From Dittrichia graveolens (taxonomy: Eukaryota > Streptophyta > Magnoliopsida > Asterales > Asteraceae): a DNA stretch of 64,000 nucleotides. This document shows, in pieces, positions 12,533 through 24,096 of the stretch. The DNA lies in the NCBI GenBank assembly GCA_038502395.1, contig JARJIL010000003.1:248001-312000 (forward strand), written 5' to 3'. The notes under the pieces are model-generated. The model was not told the DNA's origin. It ran no database searches and worked only from the letters and a program-made list of their open reading frames with translations. Position 1 is the first letter of the stretch. Each line of letters begins with the position of its first letter. The position numbers and the translations under genes were made by a program.

Positions 12533-15275
12533 ATGATTCGGGTTCAAACCCCAAGTGGGGAAGAACTAACCATGTTTGGTGATGCCAAAAAGAGAAAAAC
12601 AACTATTTGTGCAGTATCAAAGGCAAGGAAGTATATGCAGCATGGATGTTCTGCTTTCTTAGCAAATGTGGTGGATACTAGATTTTCTAAAAAGTACCTA
12701 ACTATCCAAGATGTGCCGGTTATTCGTGACTATCCTCACATTTTCCCCGATGAATTTAGTATCGTGGAATTCCCTGAGTACGTTGACGTGATTGATCTAG
12801 TACTTGGGGTTGCACCTATAGTCAAGACACCTTACCGGCTAGCCCCACCTGAATGCAAGAGTTGATGAAACAATTGCAAGAATCTCTGGATAAAGGTTTT
12901 ATCATACCTAGTATCTCACCATGGGGTGCCCCTATTCTATTCGTAATGAAGAAAGATGTAACACCCGCAAACCTGGGCTAGAAGATTAGCGGGTTTGTGG
13001 TACGTGTTTAATTGTTTTAGTTATGACTAAGTGTTTAAATTGGTTGGTTAATTAATTAAATAAGTATGTTATATGCATGTGTAGTATGTATGTATGGAGC
13101 CGTATGTATGCATGTATGTATTTTGTTTGTACACGTGTGAAAAGGTGGGCTTTGCCACCTCTTGCCTAAGTTTATGTGTATTGAAGTACATGCAACTTCC
13201 CTGCTCACTTGTCATCAAAACAAAGAAAGAATTGTGTGTGTGTGCTGTGTGTTTCTCTCGGTCGAAGAACAAGAACAAGGAAACAATCGGATTTTCAGAA
13301 TTGTGGATTTGTGATTCAAGATTAAAGGTTTGATATTAATATGATGTATTGCATGTTAGTTTGATTAAGTTTGATGATTAAATAACATGATTATATGAAA
13401 ATCACCAGAATCGGTTTTGTTGAAATATGAATTTTTGATGGATTTTGTATGTTCATATGATTTGTATGATAATATGATGTTTTTGATATATAAAGGTATG
13501 GTAGAAGTGTTTAAACATGTTTTTGAAATGTTTTGATTAATGTTAAAAGTTCTGGGTTTTTGAGTTGCTATGGAGTTTTGAAGCTCTCGGATTTGGTAAG
13601 GAAGAAGGTAAATTCCGATTGATTAGGAAACCGATAAGTTTGGAAAACCGATTGTTGTAAACCGAAACCCTAAATCCGAAAGTTAGAACCCTATACTCCC
13701 AAAATCCGAATGTTTGAAAAACCGGGTACTTGGAATCCGGTACTTTAGAATCCGAAACTCAAAATCCTATACTTGGAAACCAAGACTTGAAATCCGATAA
13801 CCCAAATCCGGAAACCATAAAATCCGATTGATGTAATCCAGGTCTAGGAATCCAATTAACTAAGGGAAATCCGACATTTTAGAGTCAATCGGATTCCCAA
13901 ATCCGAAAGTGAGGAAATCCGATAGTCAGGTTGCGGATTCTTGGAAATCCGATAGTTTTGGAGAAATCCGATACTTGTGTTTTGAACTTGTATTTGTTTA
14001 TTGTTTGATGTTTGTTTGATGAATGATTTATAAATATATGGATAAGATATATATTTATGAGATTGAGACTGATTTGATTATTGTTGTGTTTACAGGAAAT
14101 CCTAAGACTCAGTAATATTAGACTTCTGAGCTCGTGCTGAAATAGAGGTGAGTGGACGTTGAACACAGATGGTAAAGATTGCAGTTAATTTTATTGATGT
14201 GAAGCATGATTGTGATTTGAGATTGGATTGATTGAACTATTGATTGTGATATTGAAATGTTGATAACTGCTGCATGAATATTTGGTCGATACGCACTCTT
14301 AGGATGATTTTGAGTTGCGTTGAGAAGTCAGCTATACATGGAATTGGGTTGGGCTTGTCTAACTGGTTGGTTGAATAGTAGTAGCCTTTCTGTTACATTT
14401 GTTGCTCAGAGGGGAGTTTACTATGCCAATCTAGTGGAAAGCTATCGGTAAACCTTTGCTTTGGCCGGCATTGGTTGTAGGTTCTGCGCGAACCGCCGGT
14501 CTTCTCTGGATATGTGATTACATGAGTATTGATTTATTGTGAATGTTTGCATTTGATGTTTTAGCCTCTACTCACTTAGCTTTGTTCTAATTCCCCTCGG
14601 CTGATGTTTTGCAGGTTGGTGTTTTGTAGTTGAAGAAGGAAGAGTTGACCACACTCTGATACTTATTTGAAAAAGAGACAAGCCAGTTATATTTTGTAAC
14701 ACCAAACAATTGTAGTTGTGATTGTCTTTTGACACAAATGAATGTATATTTGTAATTATTCATTATATGTAATCAAGTTGTTTTTAATTAGTTTCCGCAG
14801 TGCGTTTTAAAAAAAAAGGCTTGTGAATTTCCGGTGTTACAAAAGATGATACCTTCCGAATGTGTATCAATTACACGGAACTGAATAAAGTCACCATAAA
14901 AAACAGATATCCATTTCCCGAAATTGATGATCTATTCGACCAACTGCAAGGAGCTAAATTGTTCTCAAAGATTGATCTAAGATTAGGTTACCACCAACTT
15001 ATAATCAAAGAAGAAAATATTCCAAAGATAGCATTCAGAACTCGTTATGGCACTTTAAATTTGTTGTTATGCCTTTCCGTGGCATTTATGGATCTAATGA
15101 ATAGATTTTGCGGACCAATGTTAGATAAGTTTGTGCTTGTTTTCATTGTTGATATTCTTATCTATTATAGAACTCGAGTAGGTCATGAAGGCCACCTTAG
15201 AGAAGTATTGGAAACTTTGAGAATGGAGAAATGCGGAATTTTCAAAATGTGAATTCTGGCTTCAGGAAGTTGAGG
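12533..15275 (+). pseudogene. pol: Ty3-gypsy reverse transcriptase remnant, split by a solo LTR
   Basis: The first part (12533-12956) has the protease-RT linker, with PVIRDYPHIFPDEF and APYRLAPPE-like sequence (here TPYRLAPPE), then a 1-base deletion near 12850, then SPWGAPILFVMKKD. The solo LTR at 12957-14841 follows with TSD AAAGA. The second part (14847-15275) resumes with FRMCINYTELNKVTIKNRYP, FSKIDLRLGYHQL and FVLVFIVDILIYY. The catalytic FIDD box reads FIVD, so one essential Asp is lost. A frameshift near 15060-15080 removes the segment before AFMDLMN. A further shift at about 15250 precedes KCEFWLQEV, where homology stops. RNase H and integrase are absent. Confidence 0.85.
12957..14841 (+). 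mobile_element. Solo LTR, 1885 bp, TSD AAAGA
   Basis: TGTAACACCCGCAAACC to CCGGTGTTACA, flanked by AAAGA at 12952-12956 and 14842-14846. It interrupts the RT coding frame between the codons for MKKD and DTFRM. At 13600-13980 it carries more than 15 degenerate AATCCGAT-type words. The conserved GGTTCTGCGCGAACCGCCGG module is at 14480-14499. It belongs to the same subfamily as 16081-17891 and 15446-19075. Confidence 0.95.
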
Positions 15276-15445
15276 AAAAATCGAGTTTGTGTCTATGTAG
15301 GAATAGGGAGCCCATGTAGTCAGGTTGTGTAGGGCTACACAACCCATATCGGGTTTTACACTGCCGTGTAGAGCCCTAGTGTTACACCGGCAGTGTAGGG
15401 TTAGTGCTACACGGACCATGTAACCTATTTTTTAGGAGCAGAGTT

Positions 15446-18400
15446 TGTAACACCAGAAAATCCTAAGCCATTTTTTTAAATACGCCGTGGAAGCTTTTAA
15501 ACAAACATACTTTACATAAAGTGCGAATATTTACAATCATCAAAACATCTGTTTACAAACATAATCCTTAAAACATCGGTTGTGTTACAAGACAGAACAT
15601 GGCTCTTTCAAAATAAAACTAATATCAGAGTGGGGTCAACTTCTCCTTTCACAATCACCACAAACTCACAAACCTGCAAAACAATCAACTGTGCGGAATT
15701 AGCACAAAGCTAAGTGAGAGGAAGCTAATCACAAAAGCAAACATCATCAATCGATACAAAAGCATGTAATCACACAATCAAGAAGACCGGTGGTTCGGTG
15801 CAGAACCTACAACCAATGCCGGCCAAAGCAAAGGTTTACCTGTAGCCCTCCGCTGAATTGGCACAGTCAAATTCCCCTCTCACACAACGCATGCATAAGT
15901 AAGACTACAACTGTTCAACCAATCGACGAGCCTAGCCCAATTCTACGTATAACGGACTTCTCAAACGCAACTCAATATCATCCAAAGAGCGTGTATCGGC
16001 CAAATAATCATACAATCAGATAATCAACAATCACAATCAATAATCATCATATTCAACAGTCTATCAATCACAAACGCATGTGTAACACCCGCAAACCTGG
16101 GCTAGGAGATTAGTGGGTTTGTGGTATGTGTTTATCTGTTTTAATGCAAATTAAATGTTAATTGATTTAATTAAGAGTAATTATATGTATGTATGCTACT
16201 TGCCGTATGTATGTAAATAGATGTATACAGATGCATGAAATGGGACACCTCATGCTTGGTTTGTAGAAGTGTGTGTACGTGTAGGTTATATGCTTAATAA
16301 CAATGTTTTTGGTCATTATCTTCAAACTTAAGAAAAAGGTGTAAGTGTGTGTTTTGTGAATTTACTCTGCCGAAGAAAGAAGAAAAAGAAAGAAAGGAAT
16401 CGGATTTTCAAGTTTGTGTGGATTAATTCAATTAAAGGTTAGATTTTATTTCTAACATGTTTGAATGTTAACTTGGGGTGATTGTTGATTGAATAACATG
16501 AATTTATGAAGAACAATAGGATCAGTTTTAAAGAAACTTGATTTTATGGATTTTTATATGTTCTCATGAAGTTATAAGGCATGAATATGTGTTTTAATAT
16601 GTTAAAACATGTTTCTGGTGTGTTTGATGTATTTATAAAATTTCTGGGTTTTGAGATATGACAGTGATGAGGTTGGCGGATTTGGTTATATGAAGAAGAT
16701 GATGAAACCGATTGATGTTGAAAACCGATAAGGCCAAACCGACAACTATAAAACCGGTACACATGAAATCCGAAAGAATGTGAAAACCGAGGAACCCAAA
16801 ATCCGGAAGTCTTGAAATCCTACACTTGAAAACCGAAACCCAAATCCGAGATTCAAAAAAACGAGAGATTCGAATCCGAGAGCCAAGAATCCGGAACTCC
16901 CAAATCCGGTATATAGTGAAATCCGACAAATATGAAATCCGAGTCTCAAAATCTGATTAGGTGAAATCCGATACTTAGAGTTGCGGATTCCTAGAAATCC
17001 GACAGTGCCAAATCCGATGGTTTAAGAATCCAACAATTTTGTGTTCGGACTTATAATTGTTTATTGTTTATCTGATGAATGATTAACTTATAAATATATG
17101 TGGGTAAATATATTTATATTTGAGACTGATTTGATTATTGTTGTGTTTTCAGGCAATCAAAAGACTCAGTAAAATTAGATTTCTGAGCCCGTGTTGGTTT
17201 TGAGGTGAGTGGATGTTAATCGCGAATGGTACAGATTTCAGTTAATGTTAATGGTGTGATGCATGACTGTGATTGAGATTAGATTGGATTGATTGAACTG
17301 TTGATTGTGATTATTGTTGATTGATATCTGCTGCATGATTATTTGGTCGATACGCACTCTTAGTATGATTTTGAGTTGCGTTGGGAAGTCAGCTATACGT
17401 AGGATTGGGCTGGGCTCGTTCACTGGTTGGTTGAACAGTGTTAGCCTTACTGGTGCATATGTTGCATCAGAGGGGGATTTTCACTGTGTCAATTCAGTGG
17501 AGGGCTATCGGTAAACATTTGCTCTGGCCGGCATTGGTTGTAGGTTCTGCGCCAAACCGCCGGCCTTCTCGGGATATGTGATTACATGCTTTGATTTTGA
17601 CTATGGATGTTTGCTTTTGGGTTTAGCCTCTACTCACTTAGCTTTGTGCTAATTCCCCTTAGTTGTTGCTTTTGCGGGTTCGTGTTTGTGAGGTTGGCTG
17701 AAGGAGAAGTTGACCTGACTCTAATATTAGTTTTGAAAAGAAACGAGCCTATAGTTTTTGTAACACAACAATGATATTTTGTTTGAACAATGATGTACAA
17801 TTGTTAATATTGGTTTGTATGTAAATGATTTGTTTACTTTAAGCTTCCGCAGCGTATTAAAAAAAAATTGCTTGAGTTTTCTGGTGTTACAGCATGCATC
17901 ACATCAATCATAACCTTTACCATCCATGAGTTAACATCCACTCACCTCTTGTTCTCAAAAGCTTCACTCAGATGTCTAATGTTACTGAGCCTTTGTGTTT
18001 CCTGAAAACACAACAACAGCGAAATCAGTCTCTATGATTCAGAAATATATCCATCCACATATATTTATGTCTCTATTGCTCATATACAATAAGCTTGATT
18101 CACATATGAATATATATATATATATATAACATACAACATCAAAGAATCAACAAACAATAATAATTCTGAAAATCCGCGGACGCGTCACGTCGCGCCATGC
18201 GAAAGTCAAATCTGATCATACGAAAGTCGGATCTCATCATTCGAATGTCGGACCACCATTCGAAAGTCGGACCAAAGGTCGGACCAACGGGTAGGACGAA
18301 TCAATGTTCAAAGGTCGGATCAAAACATGCGAAGGTCGGACCAAAGCCGGGAATGCGTCGCGTCCCACACATGGACGTGTCGCGTCGCATAATAACCTGC

Positions 18401-19075
18401 AACTTCTTCTTCTTCATCATTATCCAGCCAACTTATATATCATTTAATTCATTACCAAGGTCTGAATTCAGACCAAAACACTTCTAGAACATATACAAAC
18501 TTCATATATCATGTATACAATCATCATAGACACATCAAATCCAATTAAAACATCAAAACTAAAAAAACCCACTAATCAAGTAAGCTTCTAAAAGCTTCAT
18601 GTTTATCAACAATGGTGTTCTTCATTCAAACATAAGATTCCAACAATTTTAAAACATAAAACTAACATGATTCATGCTTAAAATTCATAAGAAATACATA
18701 CTAACCTTTTACTTGATTAGCAAGCACTCAATCAAGGATTTCAAGATATCAAGTTTACAAGTTCTAACTTTTATTCTCTCTAAAGCAATTACACACACTT
18801 ACACTTTTCAATATTAATAGAAATGAGAAGGTGATTTAATATACACGTACATACACCGCCTCTCATCCAAGCGTGAGGTGGTTTCTAATTAGCCTTATCC
18901 AAATACATGTAAATACATACTTCCATGCATACATACTTACATACATACATACAACAATTAATTAATTAACTAGATTATCAAGATTATTGATTTAATAATA
19001 TAATCACATAATTAATAATTTAAACACACGTACAGCTAACCCGCTAACGACTAGCCCGGGTTTGCGGGTGTTACA
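15446..19075 (-). mobile_element. Solo LTR on minus strand, TSD GAGTT, itself interrupted
   Basis: On the plus strand it runs TGTAACACCAGAAAATCC to CGGGTTTGCGGGTGTTACA, flanked by GAGTT at 15441-15445 and 19076-19080. Without the 1811-bp insertion and its 5-bp duplication the LTR is 1814 bp. It is an inverted copy of the 12957 subfamily over most of its length. At 18175-18390, however, its word array is built on CGAAAGTCGGACC instead of AATCCGAT. The conserved stem module is at 15786-15807, inverted. Confidence 0.93.
16081..17891 (+). mobile_element. Solo LTR, 1811 bp, TSD GCATG, nested in another solo LTR
   Basis: TGTAACACCCGCAAACC to CTGGTGTTACA, flanked by GCATG at 16076-16080 and 17892-17896. 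It is inserted in opposite orientation inside a member of its own subfamily. The AATCCGA word array is at 16700-17035 and the GGTTCTGCGCCAAACCGCCGG module at 17543-17563. It is the youngest layer in this stack. Confidence 0.95.
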
Positions 19076-20023
19076 GAGTTAGAACTTAATATTTTATTTC
19101 TATTAACATATTTGTATAGGAATCACTTGTTGATTAATTGCTTAAATTGAGGAGCTATTATTGTACTCTTGTATATTTTATAAAGTGAGTTTACTTAACT
19201 ATTTTTACTGTAAAAAGTGATTCATTAATGTGTTGTGAAATGATGATAGTTCAACATATGATACAGTTATGTGCTCTTTGAGCATCAGGGTCTAGCCTCG
19301 GTATCAGGTTCAGGATTTAGAAATCCCAGTATTTGTTATTGAGCGAGTTATGTTTACTTGTTGATTTATTAATTTGTTATGTTTACTTTTTTGGTGGTTT
19401 AGGAGCAAATAAAAGCAAGACCCCAGCTTCATGATGTAGATGACATCTCCGACTATTTGGGAAAACTTTACTAAGACTATTATGTAATATTTCAAACACA
19501 CTCTCAACTTTGTTAAATTATTGTACGGTTTTTAACCCTTTAATGTTAATATATGTTTTAGATTTTAAAAAAAATTGGGTCTTTACACACGAGGAAACAG
19601 ACGACATCTTAGGGGGAGCAGATTGACATAACATATCGATGAATCGATTAAGGATACCATAAGATCATGGTTTTCATCTTCAAATCGCACCACAGAGTAC
19701 ATGATTTACTACTTCAAAATGATTTAAGGTACCGTGGAGGTCACGAGTTTCCTTTTCAAATCACGCCAGAGCGGTCATATCAGAAACAAGATCATCATGG
19801 AAGAGATATTGACAATGGTGAATACGTGGGAGAAAGAGATAAAGAGAGATATATACGTGGGAGAAAGAGAGAAGTTATTGTATTCATTGTTCCTAAATTA
19901 CATTTGCTTATTAATATTAGGTCTAAATCTGTATTTTTAAAAAGAATAAATCAAGATTAAATCTTAACTCTTGATTATCTTAATCTAAGACTCGAATTGG
20001 TTGTGTGGATTCTACAAATAACA

Positions 20024-20044
20024 ATAGATAGATAGATAGATAGA
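20024..20044. repeat. (ATAG)n microsatellite
   Basis: Five ATAG units in AT-rich DNA. Confidence 0.9.
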
Positions 20045-20318
20045 ACCAATGTATATATGTTTAACAATCGTGTAAAATACACTAAGGAATTTTCTGGAGC
20101 TAGCAACCTTTTGCGATTTTGGTTGGATCCTAATCATCCATTATTTTAAGCTAAAATGTAGTTAATTCATACTTATACTTCCTACACAAGATTTTATTGA
20201 CTTGAATTTGTGTAATCCACGTCACCTTTGCATTTCATTTCTAACTATAATGTCTAAGACCATATTCATATGTTATTGCTTATTTTATCACACCATTCTC
20301 TTCATACATACACATATA

Positions 20319-20630
20319 TCTATACTACATTATATTACGTTTAACACTCTCTTCCTTATTAGACTTAACCTCTTAAACTTTCGGTAATCAAAATCAAAAA
20401 TCAAAAATTAATAATATAAGCTTCAAATTACCTTCAATTTTCAACCATACACACTCTTAAATTACAAACTCCTTAATAAACACAGTATTCCATAACTACA
20501 TATTTCCTCACTTACAAAAAATGAAAAGAAGAGTTGTTTTATTGTTTTTTTTTAATTTGTTTTGAAAATGAAGAAAATGGATGACAGGAAAAAAATAAGA
20601 ATTTAACCACAGATAGAAACTATTCGTCGA
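20319..20630 (+). mobile_element. Possible Helitron 5' end
   Basis: A|TCTATACTACATTATATT followed by GTTTAACACTCTCTTCC closely resembles the 5' ends at 3780 and (reversed) 30725. No hairpin or CTAG terminus is visible downstream, so this is a truncated copy or a chance match. The right limit is arbitrary. Confidence 0.35.
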
Positions 20631-20641
20631 ATATGATACCT

Positions 20642-20665
20642 CTCTCTCTCCCTTCTCTCTCTCTC

Positions 20666-20699
<34 letters not shown>
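20642..20699. repeat. (CT)n(TA)n(TG)n compound microsatellite
   Basis: Three adjoining dinucleotide tracts directly before a MITE copy. Confidence 0.95.
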
Positions 20700-20873
20700 A
20701 AAAAGTTCAAACGAGAGTTGTTTTTTATGCAAAAACTACAAGAAGTGTTGCTAAAACCATTAATGACTCGTTAATACGGGTCTTTTGGTTATTTATATAT
20801 ACATTTACCAAGGGTCAAGATTGGTTCTTGTGGTTCTCGCAATAAGAATGGTTATCAAATGAACCTTCCTCTA
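20698..20873. mobile_element. MITE, GTTCAAACGAGAAC family, copy A
   Basis: Left end AAAAGTTCAAACGAGAGTTG; right end GGTTATCAAATGAACCTTCC, an imperfect inverted repeat with GGTTCTTGTGGTTCTCGC just inside. The interior has the family hallmark ATTAATGACTCGTTAATACGGG. It is preceded by the (CT)(TA)(TG) tract and followed by (GT)n. Confidence 0.8.
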
Positions 20874-20887
20874 TGTGCGTGTGTGTG

Positions 20888-20990
20888 TTTCTTAATGCGA
20901 AAACCATTTATAACTACCATTAATGCTCATTACTAATAAGTTTATTTTGGTCATCTACCCAACTGTGAATTGCCAAAGGGTGGATGAGCT
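20888..20990. mobile_element. MITE fragment of the same family
   Basis: TTTCTTAATGCGAAAACCATT and CATTAATGCTCATTAC match internal parts of fuller copies such as 33138-33453. One end is missing. Confidence 0.5.
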
Positions 20991-20993
20991 ATT

Positions 20994-21268
20994 ATTCAAA
21001 ATTATTTTTCATACGAGAACTGCGAGAAACAATCTTGACCTTTTATTAAAACAAATCAATGACTAAGAATTATAATGGCTCATTAATGACTAATTAATAG
21101 CTCTTTAACAGGGGTATTTTAGGAAATTTAAGCTGATCTAATAATGACTTATCCACTCGAACGTAATTCACGGTTGAGAAAATATATAAATGACCAAAAT
21201 ATCTCAATTCGAATCATTAACAGTGTTACAAACAATTCTTACAGCTCCCATACGAAAACAATTCTCAT
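20994..21268. mobile_element. MITE, GTTCAAACGAGAAC family, copy B
   Basis: Starts CATACGAGAACTGCGAGAAAC (subterminal) and ends CATACGAAAACAATTCTCATT. It has internal GGCTCATTAATGACTAATTA and GGGTATTTTAGG. It abuts (TA)n(TG)n at 21272. Confidence 0.75.
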
Positions 21269-21271
21269 TCA

Positions 21272-21272
21272 G

Positions 21273-21310
<38 letters not shown>
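21272..21310. repeat. (TA)n(TG)n microsatellite
   Basis: About 11 TA then 9 TG units at the right edge of a MITE copy. Confidence 0.95.
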
Positions 21311-22604
21311 GTAGCATTATTGTATGAAGTAATTATAATTATCATAAGATGTGTAAGAGGTGATTATGAGTTGTTTTATTAACAAGGAAAGTCAATGATT
21401 CTTAGTCAAATTTGAACGCTTTGACCTCAAACAAAAACTGACGGAAGTACAAATTAGGAAACATAAAGATTGATGATCGTAGTGGTGGTTAAAGGAAGAA
21501 CGAAAAAAGTATACATGCAACATTCATTACATAATTTGAAAATTATGCTTATATTATCTTGGTGAAAATCCCGTTAAATTTTAGGAAAAAATAGTAATCG
21601 AGTAAAGAATCTGGTATACATATTTTCTATGAAGATAAAATATTATTAATATGCTATTACTTTAAAAATAATAATTTAATCAACACTATCTCAAGTCACA
21701 TACCAACAATTTGATAAAAGTATCAAAATTGATGAACAAAAAACGATGAACAAATAACATTTGATAAACATTCAAAATATCATTTCCACACAACAAACCA
21801 TCCACCTTAACATCTATGCTCCGTAGAGTTGATGTGGCAGTATTGAATCCCAAACAAAATGATTCGGAGTTGATTATACATTCAAGCGGTAAACATCAAT
21901 ATTGAATCCCAAATTGATGAACATGATTTAACTACATAAATTTGATACAAGACAAAACAAAATTGATCTGCATGAAGGAAATTCTTTGAAAATTAATTGA
22001 GCATACTAATCAATCATCTCTTGATGTACTAAAACAAGAAAACAAAACTAAAACCTAGTGAATAATTTGATGAACACAACCTAATAAAATAAAATTAATG
22101 AAAAAATAGTCACCAAAATTGATGAACAAACCCAAAATCGGATTTTTGATGCTTCTCACCAAAATTAGAGCTTTTACCCCGTTGCCAATTCCCAAAATAG
22201 AACGGTGGCGGTGGTGGTTTCTACCGGATGTGGTGCGGCGGGGGTCTATGTGTCTTGTGTTCGGTGGGTTACATGGTACAAAGGGCTACATGTGTCACCA
22301 ACGTTGTAGGGCGGTGGTGATAAGAACATCAAATGACGCGTAAGAAGTCGTCATCGGCGGTCGTTGGAGGTGACGGTTGATATCTCTTAAATTTTACATA
22401 TTTATCTTATAGATTCCCACGCGTCTAGACTAATTTCTATAGTGAAAATGTTATATTTCAATACATAATTGTTTATATTTCACCATGCAGACATTCGATG
22501 GTAAAATATCAAGAAACAGAGCAAAACCGATGAAATTCAGAAGAAAAACCAAATCACAAAACTCGTGCGAGTTTTGGAGGTTAAAATATCAAAAATGAGG
22601 ATAT
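21311..22604. other. Unassigned AT-rich DNA with a GC-richer core
   Basis: No gene recognised. About 22195-22375 is GC-richer with GGTGG/GGCGG runs (ACGGTGGCGGTGGTGG). The stretch 25740-25880 has a similar composition, so both could be interior pieces of one non-autonomous element family. TTGAATCCCAAA is repeated at 21844 and 21903. Confidence 0.4.
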
Positions 22605-22933
22605 TGTACTTTCTACACCCAACACCTTTCTACGGCGATAGTTTTCCCTTTTACAGTCGTAGAAAGGACTAAATACCAAATTTCAGATTCAGTGGTTTCA
22701 GAAGTCCATGTTCAGAAGCTCATAAGTGAGATATCAGGTTTAGCAATTAGCAGACCTTCGGTCAAGAGCTTCAGCACGCATTTAATGAGACCTGGAGACG
22801 CATTGTTGAAGCATGTTCAGATGCCCTTTCTATGGCAACATAAGTCCTTTTTACGACCGTAGTTAGGATCCACTTGCAACCCCATTTGCGTGCATAGAGA
22901 ATCTTGTCAGGTCCACTTGCCCACTTGCCTCAT

Positions 22934-22972
22934 TTTACGGCCGTAGGAACCCTTTTACGGCCGTAGAAGGTA
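22934..22972. repeat. Two perfect TACGGCCGTA palindromes
   Basis: TTTTACGGCCGTAGGAACCC and TTTTACGGCCGTAGAAGG are adjacent. Degenerate versions lie at about 22632, 22662 and 22848. Confidence 0.9.
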
Positions 22973-22984
22973 CTTCAAAAGCTC

Positions 22985-22991
22985 TATAAAT
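22985..22991 (+). promoter_or_regulatory. TATA box of the LTR-like segment
   Basis: CTCTATAAATCG lies 13 bp after the palindromic words. It is the same core as CTCTATAAATTG at 4941, pointing to a related LTR promoter. Confidence 0.55.
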
Positions 22992-24096
22992 CGAACATTT
23001 CTAGATAGTTTCAAGGGGTCTCTATACTGACATTTTGTACTTTTCTCTCTACATTTTGACCCTTAATAGTCTAAAAAACTCCGGTAGAAGTTATTGGATG
23101 ATTCTAGGAGCTTGAAGAAGGTGCATTTGATCATTTGGAGGTGCTAGCTTCATCATCTACACATCTAGCTTAACAGGTTATTGATATAATCTTTCCTTAT
23201 TTACTTTTCCAAAATTATTCCATTTTACTCGGTAGTTTTTTATGTTGTATTTGTTACCATGATTGACTAGAACACTTATTTACTTAGGCCAAGATGAATC
23301 TTGGCTAGTTATGTTGTATATGCTACTATGATTATATTTATGATGATTTCATGAATCTTTGGTAATACTTGTCTTAATGTAAAAGTAGTATTGACTATTT
23401 TTATTTCATATTCAAGTCATGGGAGTATTGTGATCATGTTGGGTTAAAGTACTACATGTGTAAAGCACTACTATTCAAGTGTATGTATATTTCAAACTTG
23501 TATGCTCTTGTCGGTTTCTCACTAGAAATGGTGGTTATCTCCATGGTTATATTGGGTATGTGCACTTGGGATACTTGTCTTGGACTAGAGCAGTATATGC
23601 CATGTTTATAAATACCATTTGAGAATTGAAATACTCGTGACCAATGCGGTTTTCTATTAACTTATGATTTTCATGAATATGGATTAAACCAAGTATAACC
23701 TATCATTTGATTGTTTTAAAAATGACAAAGTTTTGGGTGGTTAATGTATGTCTATAGCATTAACTTTTTAAGGGTTTGTGTGGGTATTGTGTGTCTATAG
23801 CACTATCCTACTTTTGTTAATCAAATTGGAGTCATCATAAATTTAGTTATTGTAGCATGTATAAACATATCATGATTAGCCTAGAGGATTCGAAGCCGAG
23901 TAAATCTCCATTCGTATTAGTTTTGCTCATTTATATTTAGATATTCTTGTTTCAAATTTGAGACGCCATTGTAGTTAGTTTGATTGTTCTATTTTGTTAC
24001 TATGGTCTCCTTGCATGCATGGACTAGACAATGATGATAGTTGAATACTAGTAGTTACCGTTTTTTTCGTGTGTTCGATACTTAGTTTTATAAACT

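Larger units (their letters stand above)
9238..19587 (+). mobile_element. Composite remnant of a Ty3-gypsy element carrying nested solo LTRs
   Basis: Removing the insertions at 9746-11884, 12957-14841 and 15446-19075 leaves a degenerate gypsy element in order: AT-rich leader (9238-9699), gag start at 9700, deletion, protease, RT, then a jump at about 15275 into LTR-like sequence that ends GGGTCTTTACA at 19587. It is the oldest identifiable element in this part of the window. The 5' boundary is not resolved because no 5' LTR or primer-binding site is recognisable. Confidence 0.65.
15276..19587 (+). mobile_element. LTR-like tail of the host gypsy element (split by insertion)
   Basis: The pieces 15276-15445 and 19081-19587 flank the minus-strand solo LTR. 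The first holds words GTGTAGGGCTACACAACC, TACACTGCCGTGTAG and TACACCGGCAGTGTAGG. The second has AAAAGCAAGACCCCAGC (compare AAAAGCAAGGCCCCAG in the LTR at 38543) and ends TTGGGTCTTTACA. RT homology stops at about 15275, so a deletion joined RT to the LTR. Confidence 0.5.
19588..20640. other. AT-rich DNA with no gene
   Basis: I see no coding frame with recognisable content. A purine-rich CTTAGGGGGAGCAG at 19610 recalls a polypurine tract. An (ATAG)n run is at 20024-20044, and a possible Helitron 5' end is at 20319. Confidence 0.5.
22605..24096 (+). mobile_element. LTR-like segment with palindromic words and a TATA box
   Basis: At 22632-22972 a run of related words (CTACGGCGATAG, TTACGACCGTAG, TTACGGCCGTAGGAACC, TTACGGCCGTAGAAGG) leads to GCTCTATAAATCG and a C/T-rich leader, then a long AT-rich tail. 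This is the order of the promoter part of a Ty1-copia LTR, as at 4883-5390. LTR termini were not found; the right part is interrupted by the solo LTR at 24097. Confidence 0.45.

Noticed and set aside
13094..13333. Open frame of 79 codons in a solo LTR
   Set aside because: Cys/Val/Tyr-rich by composition (TG-rich DNA), not conserved in the sister LTR at 16081, and opposed by another chance frame on the other strand.
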